Assembly (NCBI RefSeq): GCF_002291445.1
Contig: NZ_CP014137.1
Span: 4,030,001-4,094,000, forward strand
Origin: Brenneria goodwinii
Lineage (GTDB): Bacteria > Pseudomonadota > Gammaproteobacteria > Enterobacterales > Enterobacteriaceae
DNA length: 64,000 nucleotides
Direction of reading: 5' to 3'
Position numbers and translations under genes: made by a program. This document shows, one piece after another, positions 62,217-64,000 of the stretch. Each line of letters starts with the position of its first letter. The first letter of the stretch is position 1. The notes below the pieces were generated by a model. The model did not search any database. It saw nothing but the letters and a program-made list of their open reading frames with translations, and was not told the DNA's origin.

Positions 62217-62651
62217 ATGTTCAATTACCCGGCATTGGTGAGTTTTGATGAAGACTCAGGACAGTATGAAATTCTTTATAGAGATTTCAAAAACTTAACA
62301 TCCACCGCATTCACAGAAGAGGATATCGTTCTGGAAGCGGCCCGTTGGTTAACAGAAATTATTGGAGAATATATTGATGCAAGGATACCGATTCCGCAGC
62401 CGTCAGCGTTGCAGCACGACGAAATACGTATCCACCTTCCCGTATTGGTCAACCTGAAAGCGGCGTTGCATAACGCAATGATCCAGACCGGTACGCGAAA
62501 AGCGGATTTGGCTCGCAAGCTTAATCAGAAAGGACCGCAGATAGACCGCCTATTGGATGTGAACCATGCGTCAAAAATTGAAACATTAGAGCAGGCTTTA
62601 TATTTACTCGGCTATGAAGTTTCTGTTTCCGTTGCAGAACTAGATGCTTAA
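62217..62651 (+). CDS. HicB family antitoxin with helix-turn-helix, solitary
   Basis: With the start at 62217 (GAAGG six bases upstream) the product has 144 residues. The first half is a HicB-type partial RNase H fold (YPALVSFDEDSGQYEILYRD, then FTEEDIVLEAARWL); the second half is an XRE-like helix-turn-helix (AMIQTGTRKADLARKLN, QIDRLLD) in place of ribbon-helix-helix. It represses its own promoter in hic loci of this class. No hicA frame is visible on either side, so it is an orphan; the AT-rich 175 bases upstream contain its promoter and possible operator. Confidence 0.8.
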   Translation: MFNYPALVSFDEDSGQYEILYRDFKNLTSTAFTEEDIVLEAARWLTEIIGEYIDARIPIPQPSALQHDEIRIHLPVLVNLKAALHNAMIQTGTRKADLARKLNQKGPQIDRLLDVNHASKIETLEQALYLLGYEVSVSVAELDA

Positions 62652-63050
62652 TCTATTGGATATAATGTAATAAAAACAGATTATACCTGGTAAATTAACT
62701 ATTATTTTCATGCATTACCGCGTTTTCTATTTTTATTATTTAAACTCATTAAAAAAGCGTATAAACAGAGCGAAAAAACCGTATTCTCAACGAGTTTACG
62801 GTTTTCGCTCATGAAATGGAATAAACTCATTCATCTGTGGCACGATAGGTTAAAAACATTGCAGAACAATAAAAATTAGTAACCTGTAAAATAATTATTA
62901 ATTTAAACCTTTTCCCCAGATATAACCCGCAATATTTCAAAATAATTTTCATGAATTGAGTCACAAAATAAAACATCTATATCTCGCTATACTGATCGAA
63001 TACTAAAAATAAATTAAACGCTGTTAATTAACATTACTGGAGCAAATATC
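62652..63050. other. AT-rich intergenic region with one hairpin
   Basis: About 400 bases without a supported gene. An inverted repeat, GAGCGAAAAAACCGT (62768-62782) and ACGGTTTTCGCTC (62798-62810), lies in the middle and may be a terminator for the hicB gene. The remainder up to 63050 is the leader of the next gene. Confidence 0.5.
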
Positions 63051-64000
63051 ATGTTTAAAACTTTATTTGAGCCTAAGAAAATAAATCAGTGCGTTATCCC
63101 CAACCGATTGATTGTTACCGCAATGGTGGCCAACTACTGTCATTCCGACGGCACCGCCTCCGATCGGTATATCGCCTACCACGAGGAGAAGGCGAAAGGC
63201 GGCTGGGGATTAATTATCACCGAAGACTATGCGGTCAACCAGCATGCGATGGGATATCAATACATTGCCGGCTTATGGCACGACGACCAGATAGCGAGCC
63301 ACAGAAAATTAACGGATACCGTGCATCGCTATGAAAGCAAGATTTTCGCCCAAATCTATCATGCGGGCCGGCAGAGCTGCCGCGCCGTCAACGGCGGAAT
63401 GCAGCCGGTCGCGCCTTCCGCCATTCCCTGTCCGTGGCTAAGAGAGATGCCGCGTGAACTATCGACGACGGAAATTCAGCAATTGGTCAAAGATTTCGGC
63501 CGGTGCGCGCGGCGGGTCAAGCAGGCGGGTTTTGACGGCGTCGAAATTCACGCGGCTCACGGCTATCTGATCGCCGAGTTTCTCTCTCCCTATGCCAATA
63601 AGCGCGTCGATAAGTACGGCGGCTGCCTGGAAAACCGGGTACGGTTTTTAAAGGAAATCTATCAGGAAGTTCGGCGTAACGTCGGGCCGGACTTCCCGGT
63701 GATCGTGCGCTTTTCCGCCGACGAGGGCTTTCTTGGCGGCCGCGATATCTCCGAAGCGCGGGTGTTGGCGCAGCTATTTGAAGAATGGGGGCTGGATGCG
63801 CTGGACGTATCCGTCGGCGCTTACGGCGATCACAATAAATACGGCACCGTATCCCCCATGTATGTCGGCCATGCCTGGACGGCGCCGTTGGCGGAAGAAA
63901 TAAAAAAACTGGTGAACATTCCGGTAATTACCGCTAATCGCATCAACGATCCAAGAATGGCGGATACCCTGCTGACGATGGGGAAAGCCGACTTTGTCGG
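63051..64000 (+). CDS. Old Yellow Enzyme family NADH:flavin oxidoreductase (partial at window end)
   Basis: An ATG at 63051 (GGAG nine bases upstream) opens a frame that stays open to the end of the window, 316 codons. The sequence is a TIM-barrel OYE-type enzyme: FEPKKINQCVIPNRLIVTAM at the start, QIYHAGRQS for flavin contact, FDGVEIHAAHGYLIAEFLSPYANKR (shown here by its start and end, residues about 162-186) with the His pair for substrate carbonyl binding, and KYGGCLENRVRFLKEI. FMN-dependent reduction of alpha,beta-unsaturated carbonyls is the family activity. Long members also carry an iron-sulfur and FAD domain (2,4-dienoyl-CoA reductase type); the truncated view cannot show this. Confidence 0.85.
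   Translation, partial: MFKTLFEPKKINQCVIPNRLIVTAMVANYCHSDGTASDRYIAYHEEKAKGGWGLIITEDYAVNQHAMGYQYIAGLWHDDQIASHRKLTDTVHRYESKIFAQIYHAGRQSCRAVNGGMQPVAPSAIPCPWLREMPRELSTTEIQQLVKDFGRCARRVKQAGFDGVEIHAAHGYLIAEFLSPYANKRVDKYGGCLENRVRFLKEIYQEVRRNVGPDFPVIVRFSADEGFLGGRDISEARVLAQLFEEWGLDALDVSVGAYGDHNKYGTVSPMYVGHAWTAPLAEEIKKLVNIPVITANRINDPRMADTLLTMGKADFV

Overview
The window reads as chromosome from a plant-associated soft-rot/canker type enterobacterium (Pectobacteriaceae, for example a Brenneria- or Dickeya-like genome). This is an inference from recognised proteins and gene order, not from a database search. Supporting points are the cpxRAP block, a pectin-catabolic kdgK with a KdgR-like box, the enterobacterial yhjD-kdgK-yhjJ-dctA-pdeK-bcs backbone, and contact-dependent inhibition (CDI) genes typical of this group.

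Layout. 1-7.4 kb: trmL, a DUF3142 protein, a large repeat-rich exported protein, then the envelope-stress system cpxA-cpxR and divergent cpxP. A CpxR box lies between cpxR and cpxP, and the sRNA CpxQ sits in the cpxP 3' UTR. After cpxP come toxin-antitoxin debris (a hicA stub and intact hicB) and a start-less small ORF. 7.4-16.4 kb: an L-ascorbate/2,3-diketo-L-gulonate catabolic operon of the Klebsiella type (yiaJ, then yiaK-L-X1-X2-lyxK-sgbH-sgbU-sgbE) with a good promoter and a CRP-like site. 16.5-22.4 kb: a Tat-exported flavoprotein, yhhS, a short repeat element, yhjD, a 4-OT-like tautomerase and kdgK.

22.4-25.2 kb is accessory DNA: an orphan type VI secretion (T6SS) module with a candidate membrane-active effector, two related candidate immunity genes, a fused mini-ORF scar and an Hcp gene, bounded by two copies of the kdgK 3' end. 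Next to it lie a 335-bp non-coding element with IS50/Tn5-like ends and near-perfect 9-bp target duplications, and a palindromic repeat. 25.2-37.3 kb: yhjJ, acrD, a peptide-type ABC transporter operon with a Tat-exported binding protein, and dctA. 37.6-52.5 kb: a pdeK homologue that stops before its EAL domain, then the divergent cellulose operons bcsEFG and bcsRQABC, with no bcsZ between bcsB and bcsC.

52.5-62.7 kb is a second accessory block: a CDI locus (TpsB transporter, 1,726-aa TpsA/CdiA, immunity gene), a displaced orphan CdiA C-terminal deaminase-type toxin broken by an in-frame stop and a one-base frameshift but followed by an intact candidate immunity gene, a further CdiA scrap, a 36-bp near-copy of the bcsC 3' end, and an orphan HicB. 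The window ends inside an Old Yellow Enzyme family oxidoreductase.

Functional themes: envelope stress (Cpx, and acrD as a possible Bae/Cpx target), use of plant-derived acids (ascorbate/ketogulonate, 2-keto-3-deoxygluconate, C4-dicarboxylates), c-di-GMP-controlled cellulose made with phosphoethanolamine, and two interbacterial-competition islands. Both islands sit directly behind the 3' end of a core gene and carry a second copy of that end at the far side. That shared architecture, together with the module scars inside each island, is the most unusual feature of the window.
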